Below, in pieces: positions 48,418 through 57,796 of a DNA stretch of 64,000 bases. The translations under genes and the position numbers were made by a program. Source of the DNA: Rodentibacter pneumotropicus DSM 21403 (lineage in GTDB: Bacteria > Pseudomonadota > Gammaproteobacteria > Enterobacterales > Pasteurellaceae). The DNA lies in contig NZ_KB904052.1 of assembly GCF_000379905.1 (NCBI RefSeq), positions 117,459 to 181,458 of the forward strand, read 5' to 3'. A model generated the notes under the pieces. It did no database searches. It was not told the origin of the DNA and was given only the letters and a program-made list of their open reading frames with translations. Positions within the stretch are counted from its first letter, which is position 1. Every line of letters begins with the position of its first letter.

Positions 48418-49528
48418 GATTACTCCTTACAAATTGTGTTAATAGATTTTTTACGGGTTGTGCCAACCCGATTTGTTGAGGATTTTTCGGATCATACCAA
48501 TATTTGACTGCACTTGATAGATTTGGTTTATATTCTTTTGGTTTTTCCATCACTTGGCGCCAATCTCGATTTTCCTGATCTGCCCGAATATTACCAACTT
48601 CAGCGTAAATAGGATGAATATCTAAATGAAAATGACTGAAGGTATGACGAAAGCTTGACCAAGCTTGATAGTATGAAATTCCCTCGCTTATTAAGTAAGC
48701 TTGCAAATCTTCTTGTGATTCAAATTGTGGAAAACAAAATAATCCCCCCCATAAGCCTGAGTTTTCCCTCTGTTCTAACCATACTTTGCCATTCTTTGAC
48801 AAAATCAAAAAATAAGTCTCTTTTTCCGGTAATGTTTTTTTAGGTTTTTTAGCAGGAAATTGTGCCCAACTTTCATTTTTGTAGGCTAAACAATCCTTTT
48901 TTAAAGGACAAAGTTCACATTTGGGTTTTGTTCGTGTACAGAGCATGGCACCAATATCCATCATTGCTTGATTAAAATCCGCTACGCGTTCTGTTGGCGT
49001 AACTTGCTCTGTTAGGTACCATAAATGGTTTTCTACTTTCTTCTCTCCCGGCCAACCATTCACTGCAAAATAACGTGAAAGTACGCGTTTTACATTTCCG
49101 TCTAATATCGGGTATGGTTGATCCAATACGGAAGATAAAATTGCGCCGGCAGTGGAACGTCCTACTCCCGGCAATGCCCAAACCTGATCAAAATCAATAG
49201 GGAAATCTCCGTTAAATTCGTCTCGAATTTTTTGTGCCGCTTTATGTAAGTTTCTCGCTCGTGCGTAATAGCCTAGCCCAGTCCATAAATGAAGCACTTC
49301 ATCTTGTGAAGCATTAGCAAGTGCGGTCACATTTGGAAAAGTTTTGATAAATCGTTCAAAATAAGGAATGACAGTTGCGACTTGAGTCTGTTGTAGCATG
49401 ACTTCCGAAAGCCAAACACCATACAATGTTTTGTTTTGTTGCCAAGGTAAATGTTTACGTCCGAATTTTTCATACCATCGTAGTACGGATTGGGCAAAAG
49501 GTGCATTAGGGGAAGATTGGGCTAGCAT
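48395..49528 (-). CDS. mutY: A/G-specific adenine glycosylase MutY
   Basis: Base-excision enzyme (377 residues) that removes A opposite 8-oxoG. Helix-hairpin-helix [16 protein letters not shown] near residue 115 with catalytic Asp in [14 protein letters not shown], [4Fe-4S] ligands in [17 protein letters not shown] near residue 195, and a C-terminal NUDIX-like domain ([13 protein letters not shown]). The codons for WGG contain a run of seven G (48744-48750 on the complement). Confidence 0.95.
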   Translation of the reverse strand: MLAQSSPNAPFAQSVLRWYEKFGRKHLPWQQNKTLYGVWLSEVMLQQTQVATVIPYFERFIKTFPNVTALANASQDEVLHLWTGLGYYARARNLHKAAQKIRDEFNGDFPIDFDQVWALPGVGRSTAGAILSSVLDQPYPILDGNVKRVLSRYFAVNGWPGEKKVENHLWYLTEQVTPTERVADFNQAMMDIGAMLCTRTKPKCELCPLKKDCLAYKNESWAQFPAKKPKKTLPEKETYFLILSKNGKVWLEQRENSGLWGGLFCFPQFESQEDLQAYLISEGISYYQAWSSFRHTFSHFHLDIHPIYAEVGNIRADQENRDWRQVMEKPKEYKPNLSSAVKYWYDPKNPQQIGLAQPVKNLLTQFVRSNHGENSIL

Positions 49529-49746
49529 AACTTTCCTGAGTCAAAAGTGCGGTCAAAAAATTAAATGAATTTTTATTGTTTCTTAAGGAAAACAAAGGGC
49601 TGATTTTACCATCTCCCCCCTCTTGATCAATATCATTTTTTCAGTATAATTTGCGGTCTATTTGGTGCCGAATAACGGCGATTATTAACTCACGCGGTGT
49701 GAGAAGAGAGTTCTTATAGCGGCGTGGCTTCATTTTGAGGTTTTCT

Positions 49747-49959
49747 ATGAAACAAGGTATTCACCCTGAATATAAAGAAATCACAGCGACTTGCTCTTGT
49801 GGTAATGTGATTAAAACCCGTTCAACACTAGGCAAAGACATTAACCTTGATGTGTGCGGTAACTGCCACCCATTCTACACAGGTAAACAACGTGTTGTAG
49901 ATACCGGCGGTCGTGTTGAACGCTTCAACAGCCGTTTCAAAATTCCAAGTTCAAAATAA
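49747..49959 (+). CDS. rpmE: 50S ribosomal protein L31, zinc-binding type
   Basis: Ribosomal protein of 70 residues. Four zinc-type cysteines (16, 18, 37, 40) in CSCGN and [10 protein letters not shown] identify the C+ form. Starts at ATG 49747 (MKQGIHPEY), with TTGAGG upstream; the frame opens earlier at TTG 49735. A short inverted repeat CTCAC..GTGAG in the leader (about 49690) could be an L31 autoregulatory element. Confidence 0.96.
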   Translation: MKQGIHPEYKEITATCSCGNVIKTRSTLGKDINLDVCGNCHPFYTGKQRVVDTGGRVERFNSRFKIPSSK

Positions 49960-49972
49960 TTTGGATTTTTTC

Positions 49973-49998
49973 AAAACCCCGCTTTCTGGCGGGGTTTT
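49973..49998 (+). terminator. Rho-independent terminator of rpmE
   Basis: AAAACCCCGC and GCGGGGTTTT form a perfect 10-bp stem with a 6-base loop, followed by GTTTTG. Confidence 0.92.
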
Positions 49999-50186
49999 GT
50001 TTTGCCCGGAAAATGTGTAAAATCCAGTAAAATTGATGGGAAAAGACATCTTAAATGTCACAAAAAATAATTTTCTTTTAATAATAATTTATTAATTAAA
50101 TTATTTTAATTTTTATATATGTAGAATCTAACTAATTTCACTACAAATAAATTTAAAATATATTACCATTAAAATCAAGGATACAT

Positions 50187-51071
50187 ATGTTCAAGATAAT
50201 ATTATTTTATTTGGGTTTATCAAAACGTTTAAGAGTTACTGAAAAAATTCAAAAGCTATATTATTGGCGTAAACCAATTAAACCTTATGCATTTATTCGT
50301 GTTCATAATGAGATAAAAACTATTGATGCTGCTTTAAAAAGTGTACTGCCTGTTTTAAAAGGGGGAGTAATTGGATTTAACTCATGTACTGATGGAACAA
50401 AGGAATATATCTTACATTTTTGTAAAAAATATCCACAATTTATTCCCGTAGAATATCCTTATGATGTTATTCCTGCTAGCAATAAAATCTATATGGAAGA
50501 TTCGATAGATATAAAAAATAGACTTGACTCATACTATAACTTTGTATGGGAAAAATTACCAAAAAATGAATGGATAATAAAGATTGATGGAGATCATATT
50601 TGGATACCTGAATTTTTAGAAAACTTATGTAGGATTCCAGTTAGAAAAAAAGATTGTATTATTTTAAGTAGATTAAACCTGCACTGTTATGAAGGAAAAT
50701 GTTACATCCATAAGAAATACCCAATTTTGGAAAATGGAGATTCTTGGATTCTGTATAATAGAAATGTAAACTTTGAGTTTTGGCGAGGTTGGGTTGACAA
50801 CAAATTTGAAGCCTATGAAATACTTCACCTACCTAAGAAAGAGAGAAAGAAAATCTTTACTGTATGTACTAACTGGCATTTTCCTATAGTAAAAAATCAT
50901 AGGAATAATTTCAACAGAGACGAGTGGGTATTACTTCAAGATTTTGATATAAGAAAATATTTAAAGGAACATAAATTAGAAGGTCGAGTTCCGGACTACA
51001 TGATTAATGAAAGCAATATACTTGAGGCATTTTCTAGATTTAATCACTCTGGTGAGAAAATATTACCATAA
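50187..51071 (+). CDS. CgtA-like GalNAc transferase of LOS outer core
   Basis: GT-A type glycosyltransferase of 294 residues. It strongly resembles Campylobacter CgtA, the beta-1,4-N-acetylgalactosaminyltransferase of ganglioside-like LOS: PYAFIRVHNEIKTIDAALKS, GVIGFNSCTDGTKEYIL, FIPVEYPYD, and the nucleotide-sugar DxD in IKIDGDHIW (Asp134, Asp136). It acts at the cytoplasmic face on lipooligosaccharide. AAGGATACAT precedes the ATG. The AT-rich region 50-53 kb holds no uptake word and looks acquired. The exact donor and linkage are inferred from homology. Confidence 0.7.
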   Translation: MFKIILFYLGLSKRLRVTEKIQKLYYWRKPIKPYAFIRVHNEIKTIDAALKSVLPVLKGGVIGFNSCTDGTKEYILHFCKKYPQFIPVEYPYDVIPASNKIYMEDSIDIKNRLDSYYNFVWEKLPKNEWIIKIDGDHIWIPEFLENLCRIPVRKKDCIILSRLNLHCYEGKCYIHKKYPILENGDSWILYNRNVNFEFWRGWVDNKFEAYEILHLPKKERKKIFTVCTNWHFPIVKNHRNNFNRDEWVLLQDFDIRKYLKEHKLEGRVPDYMINESNILEAFSRFNHSGEKILP

Positions 51072-51083
51072 CGAGATAATATC

Positions 51084-52235
51084 ATGAAGATCTTAATATT
51101 ACATAAATGGCTAGTAACTGGTGGTGTTGAAACTGTACTAATAAATTATAGGAAGATTCTAGAAAAATCAGGTCATAATGTAGATATACTGATAACTTAT
51201 AAAACAAACTCAAAAATAAATAGTCACAATATAAGATTTGCTTTTACCAGTAAAGAATTTAATTTTATCTATAGTAAAGAAAATAATTTATACCAAAAAA
51301 TACTAAGAGGCTTTTATAAAAGTTACCAAAAACTACGTTACTATAATTTAATAAACTCCATATGTCACAAGTATGATTATATTATTGATTTTAGTAGTTG
51401 CTTAGATTCCTATATTAGGAATCCATTCTTTAGGAAAAATGATATAAAGACAATTAGATGGGTTCATAATCAACTTTCAACTAATCTAATTTTAAGCAAG
51501 AAAGAGAAAAATAAATATTACAATATTTTTAGAAATCATAATAAAGTAGTTGTTTTATGCAAGGGAATGAGAAAGTTAATATTAGAACAAGTTAATATAG
51601 ATAAAAATAAATTATTCATTTTGAGTAATCCAATTGATATTCCTACAATTAAGAAAAAGGGTAATATCAATAAAACTGAAATAAATCAGGTTATGAATTC
51701 CACTCCTTATCTTTTACAAGTATCAAGATTAACTCATAGAAAGGGACACGAACAGCTTATAGATATTTACTACGAATTAAAGAAAAAAGGTATAAGTCAT
51801 AAACTATATTTCATCGGGGATGGCAATAACAGAAAAAATCTTGAGAATAAAGTGTTATCACTACGTTTAGAAAATGATATTTTATTCCTAGGAGAAATGG
51901 AGAATCCATATCCCTACTTCAAAAACGCGAAATTATTCTTACATTGCTCTGAATCAGAAGGGTTACCAACCGTAATACTTGAAAGTATGGTATTTGGTGT
52001 TCCTGTTATTGCGATGAATTGCCATACTGGACCGAAAGATATACTTGGAGAAAAAGGAGAATTTGGTAAGCTCATTCCAATGTATGATAAAACTAAATTC
52101 ATAGCCGAAACCTTAGAATTACTGACTAACGATGATATATATAAAAAATACAGTAATAAATCCTTAGAACGTATTGAACAATTCTCAATGGAAAAAATCG
52201 CGTTAGGTTTAGATAATTTGTTTTATGAAAAGTGA
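51084..52235 (+). CDS. Glycosyltransferase family 4 protein
   Basis: GT-B type transferase of 383 residues, N-terminal acceptor domain with KWLVTGGVETVLINY, C-terminal donor domain with SRLTHRKGHEQL and the EX7E-like SEGLPTVILESMVFGVPVIA. Retaining, nucleotide-sugar dependent. Sugar is unknown. It begins 13 bases after the CgtA-like gene and overlaps the extended frame of the next gene; all three form one LOS operon. Confidence 0.8.
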   Translation: MKILILHKWLVTGGVETVLINYRKILEKSGHNVDILITYKTNSKINSHNIRFAFTSKEFNFIYSKENNLYQKILRGFYKSYQKLRYYNLINSICHKYDYIIDFSSCLDSYIRNPFFRKNDIKTIRWVHNQLSTNLILSKKEKNKYYNIFRNHNKVVVLCKGMRKLILEQVNIDKNKLFILSNPIDIPTIKKKGNINKTEINQVMNSTPYLLQVSRLTHRKGHEQLIDIYYELKKKGISHKLYFIGDGNNRKNLENKVLSLRLENDILFLGEMENPYPYFKNAKLFLHCSESEGLPTVILESMVFGVPVIAMNCHTGPKDILGEKGEFGKLIPMYDKTKFIAETLELLTNDDIYKKYSNKSLERIEQFSMEKIALGLDNLFYEK

Positions 52236-52251
52236 AATATGGAGACATCAA

Positions 52252-53010
52252 ATGTCTGGTTTAAATAATAGTCAAGTACCGATATATATTATCAATCTAG
52301 AAAAATCAACGGATCGAAAAGCCTATATGCAAGCACAGTTCGATAGTTTATTTGATCATAATTCAATGCAAGAAATCTATTTCTTTACAGGAATTAACGG
52401 AAAAGAAAATCCCAATCATCCGTTATTTAAACGTTACAATAATAAAAAACGGTTAAATGTAAAAGGCTATCCGCTAACTTTGAGCCAACTAGGTTGTTAT
52501 GCAAGCCATTATTCTATGTGGGAGAAATGCGTAGAGTTGAATCAACCTATTATTATTTTGGAGGATGATGCAAAATTTAAAAATAATTTTTTAGATGTTC
52601 TTGCCTTTATTAATAGTGATAAAAATACCTTTGAATTTTTTTGGTTGCAGCCCGATCGATTAAAAAATAAAAGAAAATTAGTAGCAGATTTTGGTGATTT
52701 TTCAATTCAACAATTTAGCAAAGGCTTTATTGGTGCAACGGGGTATTATTTAACTCCGCAAGCAGCTAAGAAATTCTTAGCTCAAAGCAAAGAGTGGTAT
52801 TTAACTGTAGATGTGACGATGGATCGTTTCTTTGAAAATAAAGTACCACCTTATTCAATTGTTCCATTTTGCCTAGAGGCAGATTATGAGATTGAATCTA
52901 CAATTTTTGAAAAACAAAAGAAAATAAAATCATTTAAAACTATTTTATCAAGAGAGTTATTTAATATAAAAACAACAGTTAAGAGATTGATTTATAATAT
53001 ATTTAACTAA
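52252..53010 (+). CDS. Glycosyltransferase family 25 (LOS beta-galactosyltransferase type)
   Basis: Transferase of 252 residues of the family that includes Haemophilus LpsA, Lic2A and Lex2B. Motifs: IYIINLEKSTDRKAYM near the start, SQLGCYASHYSMWEKC, and the metal-binding IILEDDAKF. The start is ATG 52252 with GGAG 8 bases upstream; the frame opens earlier at 52225, inside the GT4 end. No tetranucleotide repeat typical of phase-variable lic genes is present. The frame stays open for 102 codons after its TAA. Confidence 0.82.
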   Translation: MSGLNNSQVPIYIINLEKSTDRKAYMQAQFDSLFDHNSMQEIYFFTGINGKENPNHPLFKRYNNKKRLNVKGYPLTLSQLGCYASHYSMWEKCVELNQPIIILEDDAKFKNNFLDVLAFINSDKNTFEFFWLQPDRLKNKRKLVADFGDFSIQQFSKGFIGATGYYLTPQAAKKFLAQSKEWYLTVDVTMDRFFENKVPPYSIVPFCLEADYEIESTIFEKQKKIKSFKTILSRELFNIKTTVKRLIYNIFN

Positions 53011-53200
53011 AAACTGTTCATAACTTATTTTTGGGGAAATATTGTTGTCCATATAAGTAGAGCAAGTTTAAATGATAGTAGAATTTATGACTATGATAAA
53101 ATTGAAAAATTTATCACTTGGCAATCCAGATTGTTATTTTTTTCTTTTTTCATTAAAATAACCGCATATAATTTAGTTTTAATTTTCTTATTGATTGCAA
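53011..53200 (+). other. Coding-like stretch in frame after the GT25 stop
   Basis: After TAA at 53008-53010 the same frame continues open to 53319 and reads like protein at first (YFWGNIVVHISRASLNDSRI..), ending within metJ. It may be the remnant of a longer or another LOS gene. There is no start codon close to its beginning. Otherwise this 197-base gap holds the metJ promoter. Confidence 0.3.
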
Positions 53201-53207
53201 GGTACTT

Positions 53208-53525
53208 ATGGCAGATTGGAATGGCAAATATATCAGTCCTTATGCGGAACACGGAAAAAAAAGTGAGCAGGTTAAAAAAATTACGGTGTCAATTCCCATT
53301 AAGGTATTGGAAATTTTAACTAATGAACGTACTCGCCGCCAATTAAAAAGTTTGCGCCACGCAACCAATAGTGAGTTGCTTTGTGAAGCGTTTCTCCATG
53401 CGTTTACCGGTCAACCTCTGCCAACAGATGCCGATTTAATAAAGGATCGCAATGATGAAATTCCGGAAGAAGCAAAAGAAATTATGCGTCAATTAGGCAT
53501 AGATCCGGAAAGCTGGGATTATTAG
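53208..53525 (+). CDS. metJ: Met regulon repressor MetJ
   Basis: Ribbon-helix-helix repressor of 105 residues that, with SAM, represses methionine genes. [21 protein letters not shown] and the beta strand [24 protein letters not shown] are diagnostic. AAGG precedes the ATG. Its end overlaps the end of cueR (opposite strand) by four bases. Confidence 0.97.
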   Translation: MADWNGKYISPYAEHGKKSEQVKKITVSIPIKVLEILTNERTRRQLKSLRHATNSELLCEAFLHAFTGQPLPTDADLIKDRNDEIPEEAKEIMRQLGIDPESWDY

Positions 53526-53914
53526 TTTTCTTCTTTTAATCCGTCCAAAATTGGGCATTCGGGGCAATTATTGCCTTGGCATGCGTCGTACCAAGCTTGC
53601 AGCTCTTTTACCATCTCTTCTAATTGCTTAATCTGTTGTTTTAATGTTGCTATGTGTTTTGCCGTTAATGCTTTCACCTCACTACTGTTGCGAGCAGGGT
53701 TATCTTGCAGAGCGAGTAATTGCCCGATTTGCTGTAAGGAAAAGCCCACATTTCTTGAATGGCGAATAAAATGTAATCGTTCAATATCTTTTTCCTCATA
53801 ATGACGATAGCCAGAAAAGTTTTGTTTTGCCGGTTTAAGTAAACCTAATTTCTCATAATCTCGAATTTGTTTGGCGGTGAGACCGCTTAATTTTGCTGCT
53901 TCACTAATATTCAT
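53522..53914 (-). CDS. cueR: Cu(I)-responsive regulator CueR
   Basis: MerR-family activator of 130 residues. Helix-turn-helix [26 protein letters not shown] at the start, long dimer helix, and C-terminal metal loop with [10 protein letters not shown]; CueR-type proteins bind Cu(I) through two such cysteines. It is divergent from copZ-copA and adjacent to their promoter. Confidence 0.9.
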   Translation of the reverse strand: MNISEAAKLSGLTAKQIRDYEKLGLLKPAKQNFSGYRHYEEKDIERLHFIRHSRNVGFSLQQIGQLLALQDNPARNSSEVKALTAKHIATLKQQIKQLEEMVKELQAWYDACQGNNCPECPILDGLKEEN

Positions 53915-53922
53915 AAAAAAAC

Positions 53923-53956
53923 ACCTTGACCTTTACCTTAAGTCAAGGGTTATAGT
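53923..53956 (+). promoter_or_regulatory. MerR-type promoter and CueR operator for copZA
   Basis: TTGACC (53926-53931) and TATAGT (53951-53956) are separated by 19 bases, the long spacer typical of MerR-family targets. ACCTTGAC and GTCAAGGGT form the dyad inside the spacer region. CueR should twist this site to activate copZ and copA when copper is high. Confidence 0.85.
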
Positions 53957-53999
53957 AGCCGGCATTAATTTTTTTTCAATATAAGACAAGGAGAAAATA

Positions 54000-54206
54000 A
54001 TGAAAAAGGTTCGTTTAAGCGTAACGGGAATGCATTGTGGAGGATGTGTAAAAAGTGTAACTCGCGTATTAGAGGTGTTGGATGGTGTGGAGGGAGTAAA
54101 TGTCGCCCTTGAAGGTTATGCCGATATTCAATTTGATGAAAGCAAAGTATCTGTCACACAGTTAATTGAAACTATTGAGGATGCAGGATTTGATGCAGCA
54201 GAATAA
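54000..54206 (+). CDS. copZ: Copper chaperone CopZ
   Basis: Soluble HMA-domain metallochaperone of 68 residues. The CxxC site is GMHCGGCVKSV near residue 13. It carries Cu(I) to the CopA ATPase encoded next; AAGGAG precedes the ATG. Its end overlaps the start of copA by 14 bases. Confidence 0.93.
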   Translation: MKKVRLSVTGMHCGGCVKSVTRVLEVLDGVEGVNVALEGYADIQFDESKVSVTQLIETIEDAGFDAAE

Positions 54207-56361
54207 AAAAATCGCTCTCCAAATTGAAGGTATGACTTGTCAATCTTGTGCCAGTAGAATTGAAAAGGTATTAAACAAAAAGCCTTTTGTGGAACAGGCA
54301 AATGTAAATTTTGCGGTAGAAGAGGCGCAAGTGGTTTTTGATTCAACACAAGCAACTATAGAGGATATTTTCAGTATTCTTCAAAAAACGGGATTTAAAG
54401 GAATTTTAAAAAACGAACAACAACCAATGTTGCGAGAGAATAAAAAAGTTCATTGGCGACTTTGGCTATTATTGTTGGTTAACATGCCTTTTTTAATTGG
54501 GATGATTGGAATGTTAATCGGCAATCATCGTTTAATGCTGCCTCCGATGTGGCAATTTGTGTTGGCAACTATTGTACAATTTGGTCTCGCTATCCCATTT
54601 TATCTAGGGGCAATTGCTAGTATTCGCGGTGGATTGGCAAATATGGATGTGCTTGTTAGTAGCGGCACACTCACCATTTATTTGTATTCCACTTACATGT
54701 TGTTCTATCACCTTGCTCAAGGTTATGATGCATTGCACCATATTTATTTTGAAGCCGCTGTTATGGTGATTGGCTTTGTGACTTTTGGCAAGTTTTTAGA
54801 AGAGAGAACCAAAAAACATAGCTTAAATAGCCTTGAATTGTTATTACAACTTACTCCGAAAAAAGTAAGTGTTTTGCGTGCCGAAACTTGGCAAAATATT
54901 CCGCTTGATCAAGTAAAAATGGGTGACGTACTCCGTACAAACCATGGGGAGCGTATTGCAGCTGATGGTATTGTTGAAGAGGGGGTAGGATGGTGTGATG
55001 AAAGCCATTTAACAGGTGAATCTATACCTGAAATGAAGCACGTTCAAAGTATGGTATTGGCGGGATCAATGGTGACAGAGGGAAGCTTAATTTACCGTGC
55101 TAACCAGCTTGGTTCGAAAACTTTGCTTGGCGATATGATGGAGGCACTTTCTGACGCACAAGGCACAAAAGCGCCAATCGCCCGTTTTGCAGATAAAGTC
55201 GCTGGTGTTTTTGTACCTGCTGTTCTTATTATTGCAGCGGTAACGTTCGGGCTAACATGGTTGATTACAGATGATGTTGGTACAGCAATTATTCACTCGG
55301 TTGCAGTGTTAGTGATTGCTTGTCCTTGTGCATTGGGACTTGCCACTCCGGCTGCTATCATGGCTGGAATGGGAAAAGCGGTGAATAGTGGAATTTGGTT
55401 TAAGGATGCAGCAGCAATGGAAGAAACCGCCCGTGTCGATACTGTTGTGTTAGATAAAACAGGTACATTAACGACTGGCGAACTGGCTGTTGCTGCGGTA
55501 TGGCAACCTGAAAGTGCGGTCATTTCCGAAAAAGATTTGTATCGCATTACCGCCGCTGTAGAGCAACATACGACACACCCTATTGCAAAAGCAATGGTGC
55601 GTTCAGCGTTGGAAAAAATATCGACAATACCGACCGCACTTTCTGTGAAAACAGAAGTAGGAGAGGGTGTTTCGGGTGAAGTAGAAGGCGTAGGCTTCAT
55701 TAAAGTGGGCACACCGGAGTTCTGTGGTTTTTATTTACCGAGCGAACTTGATGGTGTATGGCATATCGCAAGTGTTGTAGCCGTATCTATTAATGGCGAT
55801 ATCGCCGGTGCGTTTGCTTTAACCGACACATTACGAGAGGAAAGCAAGCAGGCTATTGAACGGTTACAACAAAATAATATTGATGTGATTATTATGAGTG
55901 GTGATCGTCAATCCGTTGTGGATTATATTGCACAGCAGCTTAGTATTACAACGGCATTTGGTAAACTCCCCCCTCGTGATAAAGCAGCAAGAGTTCAGGC
56001 CTTACAACAAGAAGGGCGTGTTGTTGCAATGGTAGGCGATGGCATTAATGATGCGGCGGCATTGGTGATGGCAAATGTGAGTTTTGCAATGAAATCAGGT
56101 TCTGATGTTGCAGAGCAAGCGGCTTCAGCGACCTTAATGCGTCAATCGTTAAATCAACTTGCCGACGGGATTTTCATTGCACAAGCAACGTTAAAGAATA
56201 TCAAACAAAATCTCTTTTTTGCATTGATTTATAATGTACTTGGAATTCCTCTTGCCGCATTGGGTTACCTAAGCCCTGTCATTGCAGGTGCAGCAATGGC
56301 ATTGAGTTCCATTTCCGTATTAACGAATGCGTTAAGGTTAAAACGATTAAAAATCAAATAA
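54193..56361 (+). CDS. copA: Cu(I)-exporting P1B-type ATPase CopA
   Basis: Copper efflux pump of 722 residues from ATG 54193, chosen because AGGA lies just upstream (54181 and the frame opening at 54166 are alternatives). It has one N-terminal HMA (GMTCQSCASRIE), eight membrane helices, the CPC motif IACPCALGLATPAA, phosphorylation site DKTGTLT, HP motif HTTHPIAKAM and hinge VGDGINDAAAL. Two uptake words lie inside. It sits with CopZ in a CueR-controlled unit. Confidence 0.95.
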   Translation: MQQNKKIALQIEGMTCQSCASRIEKVLNKKPFVEQANVNFAVEEAQVVFDSTQATIEDIFSILQKTGFKGILKNEQQPMLRENKKVHWRLWLLLLVNMPFLIGMIGMLIGNHRLMLPPMWQFVLATIVQFGLAIPFYLGAIASIRGGLANMDVLVSSGTLTIYLYSTYMLFYHLAQGYDALHHIYFEAAVMVIGFVTFGKFLEERTKKHSLNSLELLLQLTPKKVSVLRAETWQNIPLDQVKMGDVLRTNHGERIAADGIVEEGVGWCDESHLTGESIPEMKHVQSMVLAGSMVTEGSLIYRANQLGSKTLLGDMMEALSDAQGTKAPIARFADKVAGVFVPAVLIIAAVTFGLTWLITDDVGTAIIHSVAVLVIACPCALGLATPAAIMAGMGKAVNSGIWFKDAAAMEETARVDTVVLDKTGTLTTGELAVAAVWQPESAVISEKDLYRITAAVEQHTTHPIAKAMVRSALEKISTIPTALSVKTEVGEGVSGEVEGVGFIKVGTPEFCGFYLPSELDGVWHIASVVAVSINGDIAGAFALTDTLREESKQAIERLQQNNIDVIIMSGDRQSVVDYIAQQLSITTAFGKLPPRDKAARVQALQQEGRVVAMVGDGINDAAALVMANVSFAMKSGSDVAEQAASATLMRQSLNQLADGIFIAQATLKNIKQNLFFALIYNVLGIPLAALGYLSPVIAGAAMALSSISVLTNALRLKRLKIK

Positions 56362-56363
56362 TA

Positions 56364-56393
56364 AAAATAAGACGGAGAATTTCGTCTTATTTT
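56364..56393. terminator. Bidirectional terminator between copA and cpxA
   Basis: AAAATAAGACG and CGTCTTATTTT form a perfect 11-bp stem with an 8-base loop. It serves copA (plus) and cpxA (minus), which converge here. Confidence 0.9.
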
Positions 56394-56399
56394 CTGTTA

Positions 56400-57791
56400 C
56401 TACTTATTCAACCAAATAGGTAACTCAATAGTAACAGCTAGTCCTCCGAGCTCGCTTTGTTCAGCCCACACTTTACCTTGATGTTCTTTAATAATATTTA
56501 AAACGATAGTTAAGCCTAATCCCGTACCGCCTGTTGAACGGGTACGAGCTTCATCAACGCGATAAAATGGTTGGAAAATTTTTTCGAATTCATCAGGGGG
56601 TACGCCTAAACCGTTATCATCAATTCGGATTTTGAGGGTTTCTTCTTGGACAAAAATATTGAGTCTGATCTTACTCTTGGTATATTTCAGCGCATTTCTA
56701 ACAATATTTTCTACCGCACTTTGTAATAACTCCGGATTTCCGTTCAAAAATGAATTGGAATCTGATAATTGAAAGTTTTGTTCAAATTCAATATGGCGTT
56801 GTTTGGCCTCAAATACGGCATCTTGTACTACACCATGCCAGATTTTTTCGGCAGGAAAGATGGATCTTTTCGTTTGCGTATTCATTTGTTGCCGAGAGAG
56901 AAGCAGTAGCTCGTTAATCATTTTATCCATACGCGTAATCTCTTTCTCAATCCGTTGAATGGCACTGTTGTTACCAGTTTGATGACGAAGCAGAGCCGCA
57001 GCTAGTTGAAGGCGGGTTAGCGGCGTTTTCATTTCATGAGAAATAGAAGATAACAAATTTTGTTGATTTGAGATTAACCCATTAATAGCGGTTGCCATTC
57101 TATTAAAACTTTGGCCTACCTGACGTAGTTCTAATGGTCCGTTTTGGCTTAATTGAGGATCAATTTTAAAATTACCAAGGGCCACACTATTTGCGGCTTT
57201 TTGTAGTCGGGAAATCGGCTTTACTACGGTATAGGTAAACCACCATAGTAATGGTGTGGTAATTGATAAGGTTAATATGAGTAATATTAAAGGGTTATCG
57301 ATCATATACCGAAGTATTTCTTGGGTTGGATTGGCATGAGAGACAAAGAAAAGTGAAAAAGGCTTATCAAGGTTATCGACATACACTTGAAAAGGACCGG
57401 CAATCTGAATATTTGCAAAGTTTTTTCGCATAGGCTGAGAGAAATTATTTGCTGTTTCGGCGAAGTGTTCGATAAAGGTTTTTTCTTCACTAAATGCACC
57501 CAAAAATTCTTTGTGGAGAGGATCGTAAATAACTGGACGGGTTTCAGAAAATCGATCAATGGGGAGTAAGGGAACTTCTGAAAGAAGCGACTTAATTTTA
57601 TTATTACGAATAGACTCCACCAATTTTTTTTGATATTTGGCAATTTCATGCTCTTGAAGATTTGAGTAAAATCGGTTATCCAGATAAGGCAATAGGGCTA
57701 ATGACGCCATCATTGCAAAAAATGCAAGCCAAAAAACTGTAAAAGTACGAATAGTTAAATAATTTAGGCTAAATTTTTTTTGATGTAGCAT
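56400..57791 (-). CDS. cpxA: Sensor histidine kinase CpxA
   Basis: Envelope-stress sensor kinase of 463 residues. Two membrane segments flank a periplasmic domain (~40-165), followed by HAMP, the H-box SSISHEMKTPLTRLQLA near residue 250, N-box VENIVRNALKYT and G-boxes IRIDDNGLGVP and STGGTGLGLTIV. It phosphorylates CpxR under misfolded envelope protein stress. It begins 5 bases after cpxR. Confidence 0.9.
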   Translation of the reverse strand: MLHQKKFSLNYLTIRTFTVFWLAFFAMMASLALLPYLDNRFYSNLQEHEIAKYQKKLVESIRNNKIKSLLSEVPLLPIDRFSETRPVIYDPLHKEFLGAFSEEKTFIEHFAETANNFSQPMRKNFANIQIAGPFQVYVDNLDKPFSLFFVSHANPTQEILRYMIDNPLILLILTLSITTPLLWWFTYTVVKPISRLQKAANSVALGNFKIDPQLSQNGPLELRQVGQSFNRMATAINGLISNQQNLLSSISHEMKTPLTRLQLAAALLRHQTGNNSAIQRIEKEITRMDKMINELLLLSRQQMNTQTKRSIFPAEKIWHGVVQDAVFEAKQRHIEFEQNFQLSDSNSFLNGNPELLQSAVENIVRNALKYTKSKIRLNIFVQEETLKIRIDDNGLGVPPDEFEKIFQPFYRVDEARTRSTGGTGLGLTIVLNIIKEHQGKVWAEQSELGGLAVTIELPIWLNK

Positions 57792-57796
57792 AGAGA

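Noticed and set aside
50187..53010. Phase-variation repeats in LOS genes
   Set aside because: I looked for tetranucleotide tracts such as CAAT or GCAA near the starts and found none.
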